The notes below the pieces were generated by a model that saw only the letters and a program-made list of their open reading frames with translations, searched no databases and was not told where the DNA came from. Shown here piece by piece: positions 32,036 to 45,002 of a DNA stretch of 64,000 bases. The stretch lies in assembly GCF_000699445.3 (NCBI RefSeq), contig NC_067199.1, positions 31,659,902-31,723,901 on the forward strand. The letters are read 5' to 3'. The stretch is from Schistosoma haematobium (Eukaryota; Platyhelminthes; Trematoda; Strigeidida; Schistosomatidae). Every line of letters starts with the position of its first letter. The stretch's first letter is position 1. Position numbers and translations under genes: made by a program.

Positions 32036-35000
32036 TTATTACCATTCTTCGACAAACTTTTATTTTCTTAAGTAACTAATTAAACAACTGGAAAAAATAA
32101 GTCAAATTAACTGGCTTTAGAAACATTAACACAATTATTAATTATATTCAAACGGCCTAATTTGTTTTGCTTTAAAAATCCCAAGGTCATAAATTGTATA
32201 ATATCGTATTATAATGGTTTATTCCAGTTGCTAAATGAGCGACAATATAAAAAGATTGATGTAGGCTTTTTTAAAGTTATTTTATAAATGAAATGTAGTT
32301 TAAAACTATTATCATTATTTTTATTTAAACCGATTTATTTATGCTTTGAAACAAGTGAAGAAAGAACTAAAAGATTGTTACTTATTACATCTAAAGATAA
32401 TCGTCTTCGTGAATTGAAAGTCAACCTTAAAATCAATAAAATCGGGGATTGGTGAATAGATGTTTCCTCTTCAGTGGAATATGCACTTAACTCACCGGAA
32501 ATCGAAATCACTACCGTTCAGTTCCGTAATTAGTACGTTTATTTTTAAACACCTAATTTTAAAATTTAATAACCCATATTTCCTGTTTCAACCAGTGTAT
32601 GAAACAACTTAATAGTCAACTACTCTCCGTCATGTTTAACATTTTTGCTGACTCGTTTCGATGACAAACATTAGTAATGAGATAATTATCGTCAAGTTAC
32701 ATATACACACACTAGCTGATGTACTTATAATATACGTATAACTGTATGGATTATCCATCAATAAGATTTGGGAGTCGCCTTTCAAATTGTGTATTTTGAT
32801 AACATTATCAAACACAGAGGTCATAACTTTACATGATCAGTACATGAATGACTCAAATATCGTGATTTTTTTGTTAAGCTTCATTGGCCATTATGAACTA
32901 TGTGTAATTCATTAAGGAATTATTTGTAGGATATTTGAAAAAAAACTTGAAGCATCCCATTAGGCAAAATGAAAAAAAATTATTTGTGTAGCGTCTACAT
33001 AATCATTATTAACTTAGATATACTCATGAATTCAACTATTAATCATTATTGTTGTGAACACTAACATTCAACATGAATCAGCACACGTTGTGTACAGATT
33101 TTCATTCATTTACTATAAAACTTGGGTAAAACTCTCTTCATTCTTCCTTTCCTACCTCTAACACTCACTATCAAATAATGTTAACCAATCATAATCAACT
33201 AGGTTGTATGGAAAGAAAAATTGTATTGAATGAATAGTGAAGCAATCCAAATAAATTACTCCGCCCGTAAATCATTTCAATTCTCTACACCACTCTACTA
33301 AACTTTTTCTTCTCAATCAAAATGATGTTCATCAATCTATCTATCTATCTAACTACAACTGTCCATCCATTTGATCAGTTATTTATGTTGTGTATGTTTC
33401 TCTCAGTCTAACCATTTATAATATGTCCATCATACCATCTATATCCATCTAACTTATCTATTTATTTATTGTTACAATAAAGTAAATTGTATGCACAGAA
33501 GCTGTATTATGATTGCATGTGTGGTCTGTGATTGATGTGTGTCTTTACATATAACTCGCCACTAATAATTGTAATATAATGACAACACTATTAATCATGA
33601 TGATAACCATAAAATTTTATTTGTAAAAGGCCATCGAAATCATGTCACATATATGATTCGTTTATTTTTGTCATAACAACAATTAGACTGTGGTTAATAA
33701 TAATAATAAATAACAAAGAGGAATAATCATCAATACATAATTGTCTGTTTAAAGAAACAGATTTCTATAGTGAAGAAGAAAATAAATATTTTGAGGGGAA
33801 AAAAGACGGAGTATAAGAAAGACAATTTTTAAAAAATGATCACAAACTAAATGTAAGACAATCTTCAAGAAGAAAGATGATGATGATAGTTAAATTGAAC
33901 AGTCTTATTTCTGTTGTAAACAGTAATTTCTTTCTGGTAACATTTCATTAGTTTTATTCAAATATCCAAACCAAATTACATACCTGTATTCATAACCCAA
34001 ATTATATATATATATATACATATATACATAGATTAATATTGAAAACAACACTCATCAAAATCATATCATTATTTGGATATTTCTATTTGGAATAATAATA
34101 AGTTAGTAAATTACCTCTACAATTTAATATAACAAACATATTGTGTACATGTATTTGGACAAAAATTTGGAATATATCACTTTTGTATTATTGGTAAGTA
34201 TGATGTGTCTCTTATACGTTAATTTTGATATTTGAAGATGTATAATTCTATATTCAATTGATCCTAGATAAACTAAATTTCTTAATGAACTTGATCTGTG
34301 TATATTCTAGAGTTAAAATTCAATGATCCGTTACTTGAATAGTTTGTACACAATACGGTACAAACATACAGCTAACAAATCTAGTAAAATGTATAGGTAA
34401 AAATACAAAATCTAATTCAGCCTAATCGATAAAATATAGTTAGACAAATATTAAGTGTAATGTCTGAGACCTTATTATCGACAAGTTTGTGTGCATGCAA
34501 TATATCAGCTTGATTATGATCAAAAGTAGAAATTTAGTTAATTCAGCTTAAATTGAATCCGTCATCCAGTATGTTTATTGTCCACATACATATTTCTGTA
34601 ATTTATTTAGTGGGCAGAAAACAAGCAACATCATGCTTGAGTTAGTTGTTTGTACTCATAGAAATCCAATGTCATCAATGTTCTGATTAGATTATACTTT
34701 CTCACATTGTCAGTTATTATCCATATAATCGATAAATGACATATGAATTCTAGGTGTAATGTCGAGAAGTTGGAGTCAATTTATCATACAATGTCATATA
34801 GATTTAATAAATAAGCTTGTTATTAGTCGATAGCCTACACACAGAAGAATTATTGCATCCTTTCCAATCATTATGATATATTTTTATAGCAAAGAACTGA
34901 GTGAAAGGAAACGACAGTATCACTAAAAACACTATTTGTACAGCTAATATTTTTATTATACTACGTTTTATTTCTGGGTGCTGAATAGTTAAAATAATGA

Positions 35001-35237
35001 CTTGGGATTTTCCTCGGGTGAAATTCTATGCTTGTTCTAAACCCACTATCAGGGAGGAGTATTCATATTCGTTAAAGTACCTAGTCATAAATCATTAGAT
35101 TACAGATTCTAATCTCACCACACCAACATACACTTAAGCAGTATTCAAGTTACATTATCGCTCAGATAAACGTTAAATTCAAAGAGGAGTTCATAAATTT
35201 ATGTATCAAAATCTCATGATCTAGTCGATTGCGTCTT
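32036..35237. other. Long AT-rich stretch, no gene seen
   Basis: No SINE copy for 3.2 kb. Simple repeats: ATCT units at about 33335-33351, TA/ACATATAT at 34002-34030. A GC-neutral patch near 35030-35150 is unidentified. No supported coding region. Confidence 0.45.
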
Positions 35238-35761
35238 ATTTTATTTATTTATACACATAAACATTGGTACCAGGGGATACCAAATAAATATGCGCCACAC
35301 AACAATGAGAGCGGTAGCAGTTATCAGTGGTTTGTGTGTGGGTTTTGATACATCCTGGGTGCCTAGGCCAATGCAGGTGGTTCTCTTACAGGGCCACACT
35401 CGGAGCCTTCGACCCGAACGTCTAATCCGTAAGGCTGTGGAGCATCGTAAGGAGATGCAGTCACATGGCAGCCAGTAACCAACGATTGGTTCATACTCTA
35501 TTTGTTCCATCAGGATACTAGAACCTATGTGTACCATTGGTTTGAAATCAGGGTTTTCCAGCTCCCTTAGGTGGATCCTCCATATCCACTAACCCGGTTA
35601 AAGCTCTAGACATTCGTTTTTCGTCCTCTCAATTTTGTAATCAACACGCTCGTCGCGAGAAGTTCTTGAGTAGGACTCCCCTGGTAGTGGCTGTATACGC
35701 GTGGCTGTGTGAGAGGATTTCGAGAGGGAGAGCATATTCTGTCGACCTTCAACCGTACCAG
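35238..35761 (-). mobile_element. LINE-tailed retroelement, inverted-pair copy 1
   Basis: Minus-strand element. It starts at ctggtacggttgaagg and ends in the 3' sequence ggcgcatatttatttgg.., ..taccaatgtttatgtg and a TAAA-type tail (ataaataaaataag). That tail type also ends the LINE at 50877-51354, so the element is a LINE derivative or a parasite of that LINE's machinery. The first 431 bp (35331-35761) look identical to 37013-37443; the tails differ. The ~98-codon frame inside (MVHIGSSILMEQIEYEP..) has no known motif and is probably not a protein. Confidence 0.7.
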
Positions 35762-37012
35762 GGCATTTGGGAGAACTGCTATTTATAATTTCCTACAATT
35801 CTAGGCAAATTAACCATACCGAAGAATAAAGATTTTTCGCATTTAACCTTTCAATAATTTAGTATATTTTTTCATTGCTTTCGTTTTAATACAAAAAGAT
35901 GATTAGTGGACATTTGTTCTTTAGTTAAAGAGAAGATACGTTTTCAAAATGTATACATTCAATGAATAGTAAACTTACGGTAAAATTTTAGGCAAACTGA
36001 TGCCCACGTATATGAACCTTCATTTAGATAAAACATTAGTCACATAACCTTATCGCCTTCGAATGTGTGAAATGTTGTTCTCAATTCATGATGAAGAATA
36101 ATTATGTAATTAGTCCAAACATTGATTTACTGCTTAACCAAGCAAATAATTAAAAACCACGGTTTCTTCGATTTGATTGCATCATTTCTTTAAAATCCAC
36201 TTATAATAGCCACGTGAGCATGAATAAAACAGTAATCTGTATGTAAATACACTGTATATGCACAAACATGTTTATCTAATTCATCTGCTTAGTTTGACTC
36301 ATCATTATTATTATTGTTATTGCCATCACCTTGTTCATCAAATTATTTTAGCATTTTATTGTCTCTTTTCAAGAATTAGACAAGGAAAAATCCTTAAAAA
36401 TTCCATTACATTGATTTTTCTAAATAGAAAACTCGATTTTCTCTCCCTTTATTCTGCCTTAGTCGAATAAGACACAAATAGATTATGCAAGATGAGTATG
36501 TATTTATTTCTGTCAATAACACATGCATAATGATAGATGAAGATATCAAATAAAGCAATGAGAGGTGTTATGTTTTTCAGTTTAGTAAAATCGCACCTAC
36601 AAATAAAAGTGATTTATCTGAGGCTATGAACAAGAGTGACAACATTACAGATCATGTTTTGCTATATGTAACTCACCAAGTACAAGTGTTTATAATCGGC
36701 CTGGAGTCTTATGTGAAAGTTCGCAATATAACGTGATTGCCAGATCCAATCACGTAAAGAGGTGTTCGAACCCATTACTTATTAATTGAAAGTCAAGTGC
36801 TTTAAATCATTAGACTACTTCCCCACAATGTCTCACTAAACAACCACTCCAAATATTCGGATTATCACTACACCTACTACTTTATACATTGATTTTAAAT
36901 GAATTCCTTTGTGTTCTAATACCGAAATAAAAATAATGTTCAAAGCGACCAAGTCAACATCAAACATATACATACATCGTTACATATTACATTAGATTGG
37001 TCCCCGAATTCT
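35762..37012. other. Spacer between the inverted pair
   Basis: 1251 bp, AT-rich, with a tRNA-like remnant (36745-36826). No gene recognised. The spacer would be the loop if the two arms paired. Confidence 0.5.
36745..36826 (-). repeat. tRNA-like fragment (SINE head or tRNA relic)
   Basis: Minus-strand reading: GTGGGGAAGTAGTCTAATG (A-box-like), an anticodon-arm-like middle, then ATGGGTTCGAACACC (B-box-like). The acceptor ends do not pair, so it is not a functional tRNA. It may be the head of another tRNA-derived SINE. Confidence 0.35.
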
Positions 37013-37519
37013 CTGGTACGGTTGAAGGTCGACAGAATATGCTCTCCCTCTCGAAATCCTCTCACACAGCCACGCGTATACAGCCACTACCAGGGGAGTC
37101 CTACTCAAGAACTTCTCGCGACGAGCGTGTTGATTACAAAATTGAGAGGACGAAAAACGAATGTCTAGAGCTTTAACCGGGTTAGTGGATATGGAGGATC
37201 CACCTAAGGGAGCTGGAAAACCCTGATTTCAAACCAATGGTACACATAGGTTCTAGTATCCTGATGGAACAAATAGAGTATGAACCAATCGTTGGTTACT
37301 GGCTGCCATGTGACTGCATCTCCTTACGATGCTCCACAGCCTTACGGATTAGACGTTCGGGTCGAAGGCTCCGAGTGTGGCCCTGTAAGAGAACCACCTG
37401 CATTGGCCTAGGCACCCAGGATGTATCAAAACCCACACACAAATCAAGTGACTTGGGTGGTGCATATGTATTCAGTGCCGCTTTGTACCAATATTTATGT
37501 CTTCAAATAAATAAATAAA
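37013..37519 (+). mobile_element. LINE-tailed retroelement, inverted-pair copy 2
   Basis: Plus-strand partner of 35238-35761. Bases 37013-37443 match the reverse complement of 35331-35761 without a difference that I can find. After cccacacacaaa the two copies diverge. This one reads tcaagtgacttgggtggtgcatatg.. and ends ttcaaataaataaataaac, the usual tail. The older copy at 48991-49397 has this same 3' section (tcaagtgagatcggtgtggcgc), so copy 2 has the normal end and copy 1 the variant. Confidence 0.7.
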
Positions 37520-38569
37520 CATTATGAGTATTTTTGATGAAAAAAAGACATACAAAATAACTTTTATTTACTTTTGTTATTAAGCAACTGATCCTTTTTA
37601 TGATTACTGTCTAAGCCTTACAAAAAAAGAAAGTTTTCGGATTAAGATTAACAAATTATTTAACTATCTTTAAATTAATTTTCATTTGTCCTAAACGGTT
37701 AGTCGTCTTGTCTTAATTCCAAAAACAAAAAAAATCTGTGTTGTCGGAATAAAAATAAAATTGATTTATCTATTTAAATACAGAGGTTAATAATAAGTAC
37801 TTAAATATATATGTATTTTTCAAACATGATACTATTTAACTATGTATGTAAACATTCAATGCACACGAATCATATTACATAAGTTAATCCTCAGTTAACT
37901 AATAGTGTCAATTGTTCAAAACAAAAGATTATATTTAGCGACTTTAAGCCATTAGAAGAAATAAGTGAAACTTTATATCGAAAAAAAATGATACAACAAA
38001 ACACCTAACTTTGATTATTTAAGATAATACTGAAAGGTTATGAAAACATTTTTGTGTAGGTTTAAAGATTGAGGTTATATCAAGAAAATGAAACTTATAG
38101 TCGGGAATTAAATTAGTCAACTAGTTCTTACGTTGGTGTATAATATTATTATAATACCTAATATAATCAATGGATATCTTTTACAATGGTGTATATTAAA
38201 ACTAAAAGAAATTTTCTTTTCTGTTCATGTCTTGTGTGATTAATAAATTAGTAAAAAGCGAATTATTATGTAACTTGGTTGTTTGATATATTAGCTTGTT
38301 CTAAAATGAGACCATGATAGATGTTCAGAAAACAAGCAAGATGTATCAGAGAATTAGTGCGATTCTTCATACGCATTAATTCTGTCCTAATTTATGAAAA
38401 GTATAAAATAGTAGTTCAAGAAACAAGATTGTATTTGTTGTAAGAGATGATCTCAATGAGGACTAGTCAGTTGATTGGTTCCAGTATGGAACATTTCAGT
38501 GTACACCGATGACCTGGTCAATGACTTTCTCCAGGACCTTCATGTATCGTAGTAAACTCTTAGCCATTA
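37520..38569. other. AT-rich DNA, no gene seen
   Basis: No recognised feature. A GC-richer part at about 38455-38560 may belong to the LINE 3' piece that follows. Confidence 0.45.
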
Positions 38570-38725
38570 GAGACATTTGGTTGGGGTTCTTTCGTTTCCA
38601 TACGTATCATTCTCTGTTCTAATTTTCTTTTCTTTGGTCTTCTTAACTTTCTGCTGCCAGGTATTTTACTTTCGATTCATATTGCATACTACTTATATCT
38701 ATCGACATCAGTAGCGTACACCACA
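38570..38725 (+). mobile_element. LINE 3' UTR-like fragment
   Basis: Contains cttaactttctgctgccagg, tactttcgattcatattgc and tatcgacatcagtagcgtac. The same string of motifs occurs at 60360-60508 (plus strand) and 51600-51725 (minus strand). It ends shortly after the cat-cag-tagc motif in all three. It resembles RTE-family 3' ends in schistosomes; no protein sequence is left. Confidence 0.5.
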
Positions 38726-38847
38726 ACTTCAGTCCATTGTTTTTAACAACTATCACTTAGTGTCGGGCTCAGCATAAATATTCATCAGTCCAAGTTGCCA
38801 AGCAACAAGAAAATGATATTCGTAGTTTACATCGTGAATTGATATTA

Positions 38848-39100
38848 GCTAGACCATCAGTGAAAATAGGAAGAATGTGACAGTTCTTTCTTCCTGGTAC
38901 GAGACTCATCGGGACTGAACATCCATGAGCTTACCAGGGATTGACCCTACGACCTTCAGTCTCACTGGGTGTTTAGCATCTAGACCGCTGGGATGACATC
39001 CAGTGGTGTACATGTCTAAATTCTATCAATCCATGATATTGCTTCACCATCTTGCATTACCCAACGTGCTTGAACTCCACAAACTAATGAATAATAAAAT
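38848..39100 (-). mobile_element. SINE-A, diverged
   Basis: Minus-strand copy: gctagaccatcagtgaaaat, a degraded ribozyme block (ttcttcctggtacgagactcatcggg), a B-box remnant (gggattgaccctacg), the A-box region (catctagaccgctgggatg), catccagtggtgtac, and the 5' body (caatccatgatattgcttcacc). Confidence 0.65.
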
Positions 39101-39289
39101 TCAATTAGATGAAATCACGACAGTTTTAATAATAATGTAAATTAAAAAACTCATGATTCAGTTGAAAAATAATGAACAAAAAGTGTACTTTTGGAGATAT
39201 TGATTCTCAAGATTTAAATAGATATAGTGAAATAAGATATCTCTCCCACTGTGACCAATTATTAGTCATGAACTGTAAAAAAAGTAGAG

Positions 39290-39462
39290 ATAATGAGGAA
39301 GATCTGTGATAAGTTCTGAGGTCATGAATATGTAAAGATAAGTTCCTTATTAGGATTAAACAGCTATTCAATGCTTCCTGGTTTTTCAGTGGTTATCTGA
39401 TCAAAGTCAGTTTGTGATGTGAAACTTCCAGTACAATAACTTACATAACACCCCATTATAGA
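39290..39462 (+). mobile_element. SINE-A fragment, diverged
   Basis: Plus-strand 3' half: a ribozyme remnant (ccttattaggattaaacagc), ttcaatgcttcctggtttttc, agtggttatctgatcaaag and a tail remnant. With the minus copy at 38848 it again makes a head-to-head arrangement. Confidence 0.55.
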
Positions 39463-39810
39463 AAAATAAGATACTCTCTAAGTTAAATTTTAAGTAACTA
39501 CAAGTTTCTTAACAAATTAACTATTATAATATTTAGAAAACAAATTCATTCATTCATACATAAAATGTATTAATCAAAGGATGATTAAGGATAAATTCAT
39601 TACAGACAGTTCTATTTATAAAAAACAAATAAAGAATAAAACAATACCAGTAAGTGTAAGTTAAACTCTCTCACAGTTCAACTCTTCTAGTCCGATAAAA
39701 TAAGTTACAAACGATGAAAATAATCAGTTAATCAGTAATATCTGGATAATTATTGACTTCTACATGAAGTTTGTGCTGATGATTTCGTTCAAAAGAACGA
39801 TAAAAGCTCC

Positions 39811-39852
39811 ATGACCAAAGCATCTAGCTCAGAGAACAAAACTCCATCAAAA
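39811..39852 (+). repeat. 42-bp dispersed repeat, copy 2
   Basis: About 90 percent identical to 6353-6394 (4 mismatches in 42), same orientation. Confidence 0.5.
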
Positions 39853-40904
39853 GTGAATGATACACTAAATCATTTGCTGTTTGTATTTAGGGTATTCAAA
39901 ACCAACAGAATAATAATGAACACTAATAATAATAGTAATAATTCTTATGGAAAAGTGAAATGATAGATTTACATAATCATTCTTAAAGAAATATCTGCAC
40001 AGTAATTTTCTTTAGGTTAATTATTACTATAATTTCATTTTCTAAATAACACTTTTGACGAGTATCTGTATTTTTTTTATAATCTAAACTGTCAGTCAAA
40101 TTTCCAGATCATTGAAGCATACACAATAGAGAATAGAATATAGTTTTCTGATAAACGGATTCTATCTTCTACAAAAATCACATACTCACATAGAAATACA
40201 TAACTACAGTGAACCTGTTCGTACATGATTAATTTATACATCGAATGCACATTTCATCATTCTTTTTGCATTACTCTTGTGGTTAATTCAGTACTGAGTA
40301 CATTGTAGATTTGCATACTGACATGATTGAAGGATTTAACTGTACCAGATGTTTCTTAATCAAAAAAGTATGTTTTTGCCTTAGATGAAATGATTTAATT
40401 GCTAGATTAGACTATATATATGCGTGTATATACTTTTAGATTGCATAAAAAGATAATTTTCGAAATGAAACATTCATTCATAGTGTGTATGTCATGAATC
40501 CGAAAATTTGACGGATTTTCTGACTCTTGGAATCACGTTAATTGATATTTGATGAAATCGAGTTGATGTTTCCCTCTCCCTTTCTATCATCACTAAACAT
40601 ACGTCCACAAACACCAGAAATCACAACAGGCAGAAAGTAGATCAAAATTTAAGATTGGTGAATATGAGTAGTTAAATGTTGATAAATGTTCTATATGATT
40701 GTAAAATCAATATCATCAACAACCATTTTGTAGCGTCTAGAACAAATTTGCAGTAGTTTAAGGGTCCATACAAAACTGATGATTATAGTGCTAAATTTGG
40801 AGGGATCAGTAGCTTTAAGGGGTAATATATTGTCTGTAATGAAAATTAGTTAGTGTAATCGAAAATTGACGTAATTATCTCAAAGCAATTTGTACTGGTA
40901 AATG

Positions 40905-41075
40905 GGTGGGGGTGGAAGACAGAAAACCCTGAACCTAGGATTGGTCGTGTTTGGTACTAGTCAGCAGTAGGTCTATGTAATATAAAGGGAGCAGATGCTC
41001 TATACTGAATTCGAACTTGGATCATCCAGTTTTACTACCTTAAACGTTACTATTGAACGATTCGCGAAACAACTG
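40905..41075 (-). mobile_element. Possible third hammerhead-SINE family (decayed)
   Basis: Minus-strand reading gives a B-box-like aagttcgaattcag, then about 50 bp later gctgactagtaccaaacacgacc. This lines up with the SINE-B ribozyme (ctgacgagtcccaaataggacg) but differs in the core (CTGACTA) and lacks GAAA. The neighbouring sequence does not match SINE-A or SINE-B, so it may be a separate related family or a very old copy. Confidence 0.35.
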
Positions 41076-42711
41076 ACCTTCGGTAGAACTGTGATATCTC
41101 CAATTGATATATCACTGAGTGGTAATTAATGTCATGTTTATCTAGTCTTTTAGTATTGACTAAATGCTATCAATTAAACTGTAGCGTAACCACTGGTCTA
41201 AGCGAATCGATATTGTGGGTATTTAGTTGATACTATCAGACAAATAATTTTTCTGACTTACACAAGATTTATCCATGGCTTTACCTCTTATTATTGATCT
41301 CACTGTTGTCGGTCGACGTAATAGGTCATACGGTAATAGTTGTGTGAACACATACATCGAATGAACTAAATCATTAGTTCATATGAAATTGAATATAAAA
41401 TATACCTGAATATTCTAATTTGTGCAGAAAATAATCTTCATATTTTAACATTTTGGTGATGATAACTGAGTAGATGTTTAGATCTGTAATGATATCAGTA
41501 CCAATATTCCTGCTACGTAGTAGTATGAGCAAACATATAAGTCAGTTTTATGAATGATAACTGTATCAGGTTGATTGATAAATTTATAAATCGTACGTCG
41601 ACAACTGAGCACAATCAGTAAAACCGCAACTTTTCCTTCTTTTTCAAAATTTGTCTACAATCAACCATAGTATTAGGATTTTCCAAAGAGGTGAACTAAA
41701 CATTGGTTTTCTCCTAGTTTATTCAGTCACTATATCATATGTACCATAGGACCTAGTACATATGTTACAAGTTTGTATACTACATTAGTAAAGTAAGAGG
41801 AATCCCAGAGTAGTAGAAGTATTAATAACAGTAGTGAAAAAAATATTAAGTATAGACAGTATGATTTTGAAAGAGAGAACGAATTTGTGAAGTTGAAGAA
41901 TAAGCATAAGATTATTTTAGATTCGAGATCTAAGGGATGGCTTAGAGTGAGATTATCCAACCCATTCCAGTTAAGTGAGTCATATCACTGATTACAATTA
42001 ATGTGTATACCTTAACCAGGTTGTCTACATCTATCAACATAGCTCACTTCAACAGTCAATGAGTTCATGGATTGATTCTTCGAACCTATTCTTACATTAC
42101 TCAAAATCGCATGTCAATTTAGGCAATGTAGGAATACGCAATACCTATCCTACCTTAATCAGTAAAAGATTGACAATTCATGAAGTAATTTTTTTTATAC
42201 AATAAGTTTGTTTTTATCTTCATGTGTACAAAAATATGAAAACATTTTACTTATGCTCAAATAAATATCTGTGAATAGTCACGATTTAACCATATAATTT
42301 ATTTTGGAAAAAATCCGTTACTGAGAACTTCCAATAATTTAGTCAAGCTAACCTTAAGTTAGTAACTGGTTTTTGAACTCAACGTGTTTTTGAACTCATA
42401 ACAAAAGTTTGTTAATATAGGATTTTGTAATTTAACACCTATGACCTTTACGTGATGAATTCGATTACAACAGGTCAAATAAATAAGTTGAATCTGAATG
42501 TATAACTTCATTATTGGTTATAGCATAATAATACCTTAACTTAATGAATAATATATTGAAATATATTCGAATAAGAGCTTACTGTAAATTTTACAAATTA
42601 AAAGCTGATGTAATCAAATATGATGGACTGATCATGACCCATAAAGGAGAGTTTACTTAACAATATATGTGCTAAAATTATACGTTTGTGCGAATACTGG
42701 GAATTTTTAAG

Positions 42712-43135
42712 ATTTAAACCATGAAGTGACGTTAGTGAGATAAACATTAAAAACCTAGAAATATCAAACAACCATCTCATCCTAGTACGAGACTCAGCAG
42801 TGTTTTTCCGCGACCCTGAACATGAGAATCAAACGTTGGGCCATCAGATGAGCTCAACCTCTAGATCATTGAGTTAGTATCCAACTGTACTATTGTCTAA
42901 CATCAATCAATTCACATTATTGCACAGCTCTCATCCATTTGTTTAGGCAGAAAACTATCTCACACTTAGCATGGTTCAACTACGAAGGTCCTGCAATAAA
43001 TATTCAGATGTGGGGTTGTAGATGAGCACCATTGTGAACACCAATGCTAAGACGAAACGGTCATACAGAGTCGACCAGTTCGTCAAGCAAACTTCGAAAA
43101 TTCTGCAATCTCCATAAAACCCTTTACTGATAAAT
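42712..43135. mobile_element. SINE-A fold-back composite, diverged
   Basis: Long minus-strand copy: catctcatcctagtacgagac, B-box remnant, A-box region, gtctaacatcaatcaattcac, then the 5' body with catccatttgtttaggcag and ctcacacttagcatggttc. It switches at about 43045 into a plus-strand ribozyme remnant (gctaagacgaaacgg) and 3' tail (tgcaatctccataaaaccc tttactgataa). The outer arms are inverted. Confidence 0.65.
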
Positions 43136-44875
43136 ATCATAAACACAAAAGTATATCTACCAATTACCAATCGAAGATTTATTATAACTTCCCAAACGTA
43201 GGTTCAACTTCAAGCTGATTTGGTGACAAATCAGAGGTTTTAAACGAAAATTAGTTGAAGTTCTTAAATTTGTAATAGCTGCACTAAAAAGATAATATAT
43301 CAATGTGTAACGTTTAGCTATTGACGTGGTTGAGTTTAACTTGCAGGTATGTTGTTGTATGAATGTGAATAAGATAGTTTTCAAGTGCGAAAAAAAAGAA
43401 GAGAAAGAATGGATCAAAAATTAAACAAGCACATTAAGTGAACGTATTTCTACTATTGAAGTCAGTCAACAACAATTAGCAATACACAGTAGTACATTCA
43501 ATATAATCTGATGCCAAAATGAAAAAAAATCGACAGTAAAGTTTACAATGATCCACTAATTTCCTTTTAAGTGCTCCAATCCATGTAAGTTTACTGAGGC
43601 TGAGTGCCGTGTGTAAGGCTGGCTTGTACGTAACATACAGTATTATAAATTCACCTCTGTTTAAATGAATCTGATAGTGATGTAGCTGAAATCCAGTTAC
43701 ATTATTCTGTCTTGAAATTTTACTTTAGATTAGCTGATACTTTTAAGACAACGGAGTTGTACTTAGCGCTATAAAGAGTTATGTAAATTAATTACTTCAT
43801 AAGTCATCAGTAATATAAAATGTATGCAAGTTTTACAATCTAAGGTGTTGAAAGTGAAATAAATGGATATTTTGTGAGTATCCAATCGAATATAACACTT
43901 TTAGTGCCATTACAAATTAAGCTATTAGTCTTTTGTTCCCATTTATTTAATGAAACTATGATTTTATGTAATCCTAATAACATTTGAATGATCTACTTGA
44001 TAGTGAATTCATTTAAAATATATTTAGATACAGGAAACCAGTTGATAAGTCACATTTTAACTCAATATAGAATATACATATCTTATCTGTAAGTGGATTA
44101 CTTAATTCAGTAATTAATTTTTTAAAAATCTCTTCTATAGTTAAGCTCATACTATTAGTTTCGACTACAAACCATATCTTTATATATGAAAGGTTGACAA
44201 GCATATCGGAACACTTAATCTAAAATAATTGATAAGTGTTGAAGTCTTTTACTCAGTACTTAATAGGCTTATGATTTAACCAGTATGTCTTATTATTATT
44301 ATTATTTATTCAGTTCTATTAATTAAAAATTGAATAAAATGAGTTTACAATTAATGACCAGTATAACAAATCTGTTTTTTATACCTAAACCTTCTGTCAA
44401 TCAAATGACAAATAAATAAATAAAAGCTATTGAACAATATGATTTTACTATGAAATAATAAAGTTTGAGTAATATAAATTAGTTATGCATAGAAAATCCA
44501 ATGAACGAAATATATATCTACCTTTGAGTTGTGTATTCGAACTGAGGAAGACTGAAAAGCTTATTACTTTTCGAGTTCGATCTAATATGATCATTAGACA
44601 TTCAGGTTTGTTTTTTAAAAGAGGGAAATGATAAATAAAGCAATCAGCTATATATAAAAATTTAAAATCAATGAAAGCATTGGATTCATTAAGTGCTAAA
44701 ATCTTTCTACTCCTGATAATTGTTTATCTATCAATTTTCATTACGAAATGCTGTTGTATTTAAATTTAACCATGATCATTTCAATCTATACGTAACACTT
44801 GTACTCTAAAACAAAATCATCTGATTGATTCATATAAGTCAATGAATTTGAAGCTGTTTTATTTATTCTTTACAG
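43136..44875. other. AT-rich DNA, no gene seen
   Basis: Unremarkable. ATT units near 44290-44307. It leads up to the exon-like block at 44876. Confidence 0.45.
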
Positions 44876-45002
44876 ATCACAATTTGAACTACAAACTTAA
44901 TTCTGTAAATTAATTCAAGAAGAAAAATGATTTGGAGATTATTTTCAATTAAAGCTTTTGTATTTTGGACTATACTACTTATAAGGGAGGTTCTTCTCTC
45001 TG
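44876..45002 (+). CDS. Candidate first coding exon: signal peptide, then splice donor
   Basis: After a pyrimidine-rich tract and acceptor-like tctttacag (AG at 44874-44875) come about 51 bp without an ATG. Then ATG at 44927 opens 25 codons, MIWRLFSIKAFVFWTILLIR.., a short basic start with a hydrophobic core, as in a signal peptide. The reading frame ends one base into a codon at a near-perfect donor, TCTG|gtaagtaa. Schistosome secreted genes, including micro-exon genes, often have such a first exon. The acceptor before it could be for cis- or trans-splicing. A possible continuation lies at 46764. No homologue recognised; all is inference from splice signals. Confidence 0.3.

Larger units (their letters stand above)
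39463..42711. other. AT-rich DNA with few decayed repeats
   Basis: Holds the second copy of the 42-bp repeat (39811-39852) and a decayed third SINE-like element (40905-41075). No gene recognised. Confidence 0.45.

Noticed and set aside
35241..35537. 98-codon frame MVHIGSSILMEQ.. as a host protein gene (also at 37237-37518)
   Set aside because: It lies inside the duplicated LINE-tailed element, is found in two copies and broken in the third (49 kb), and has no known motif.
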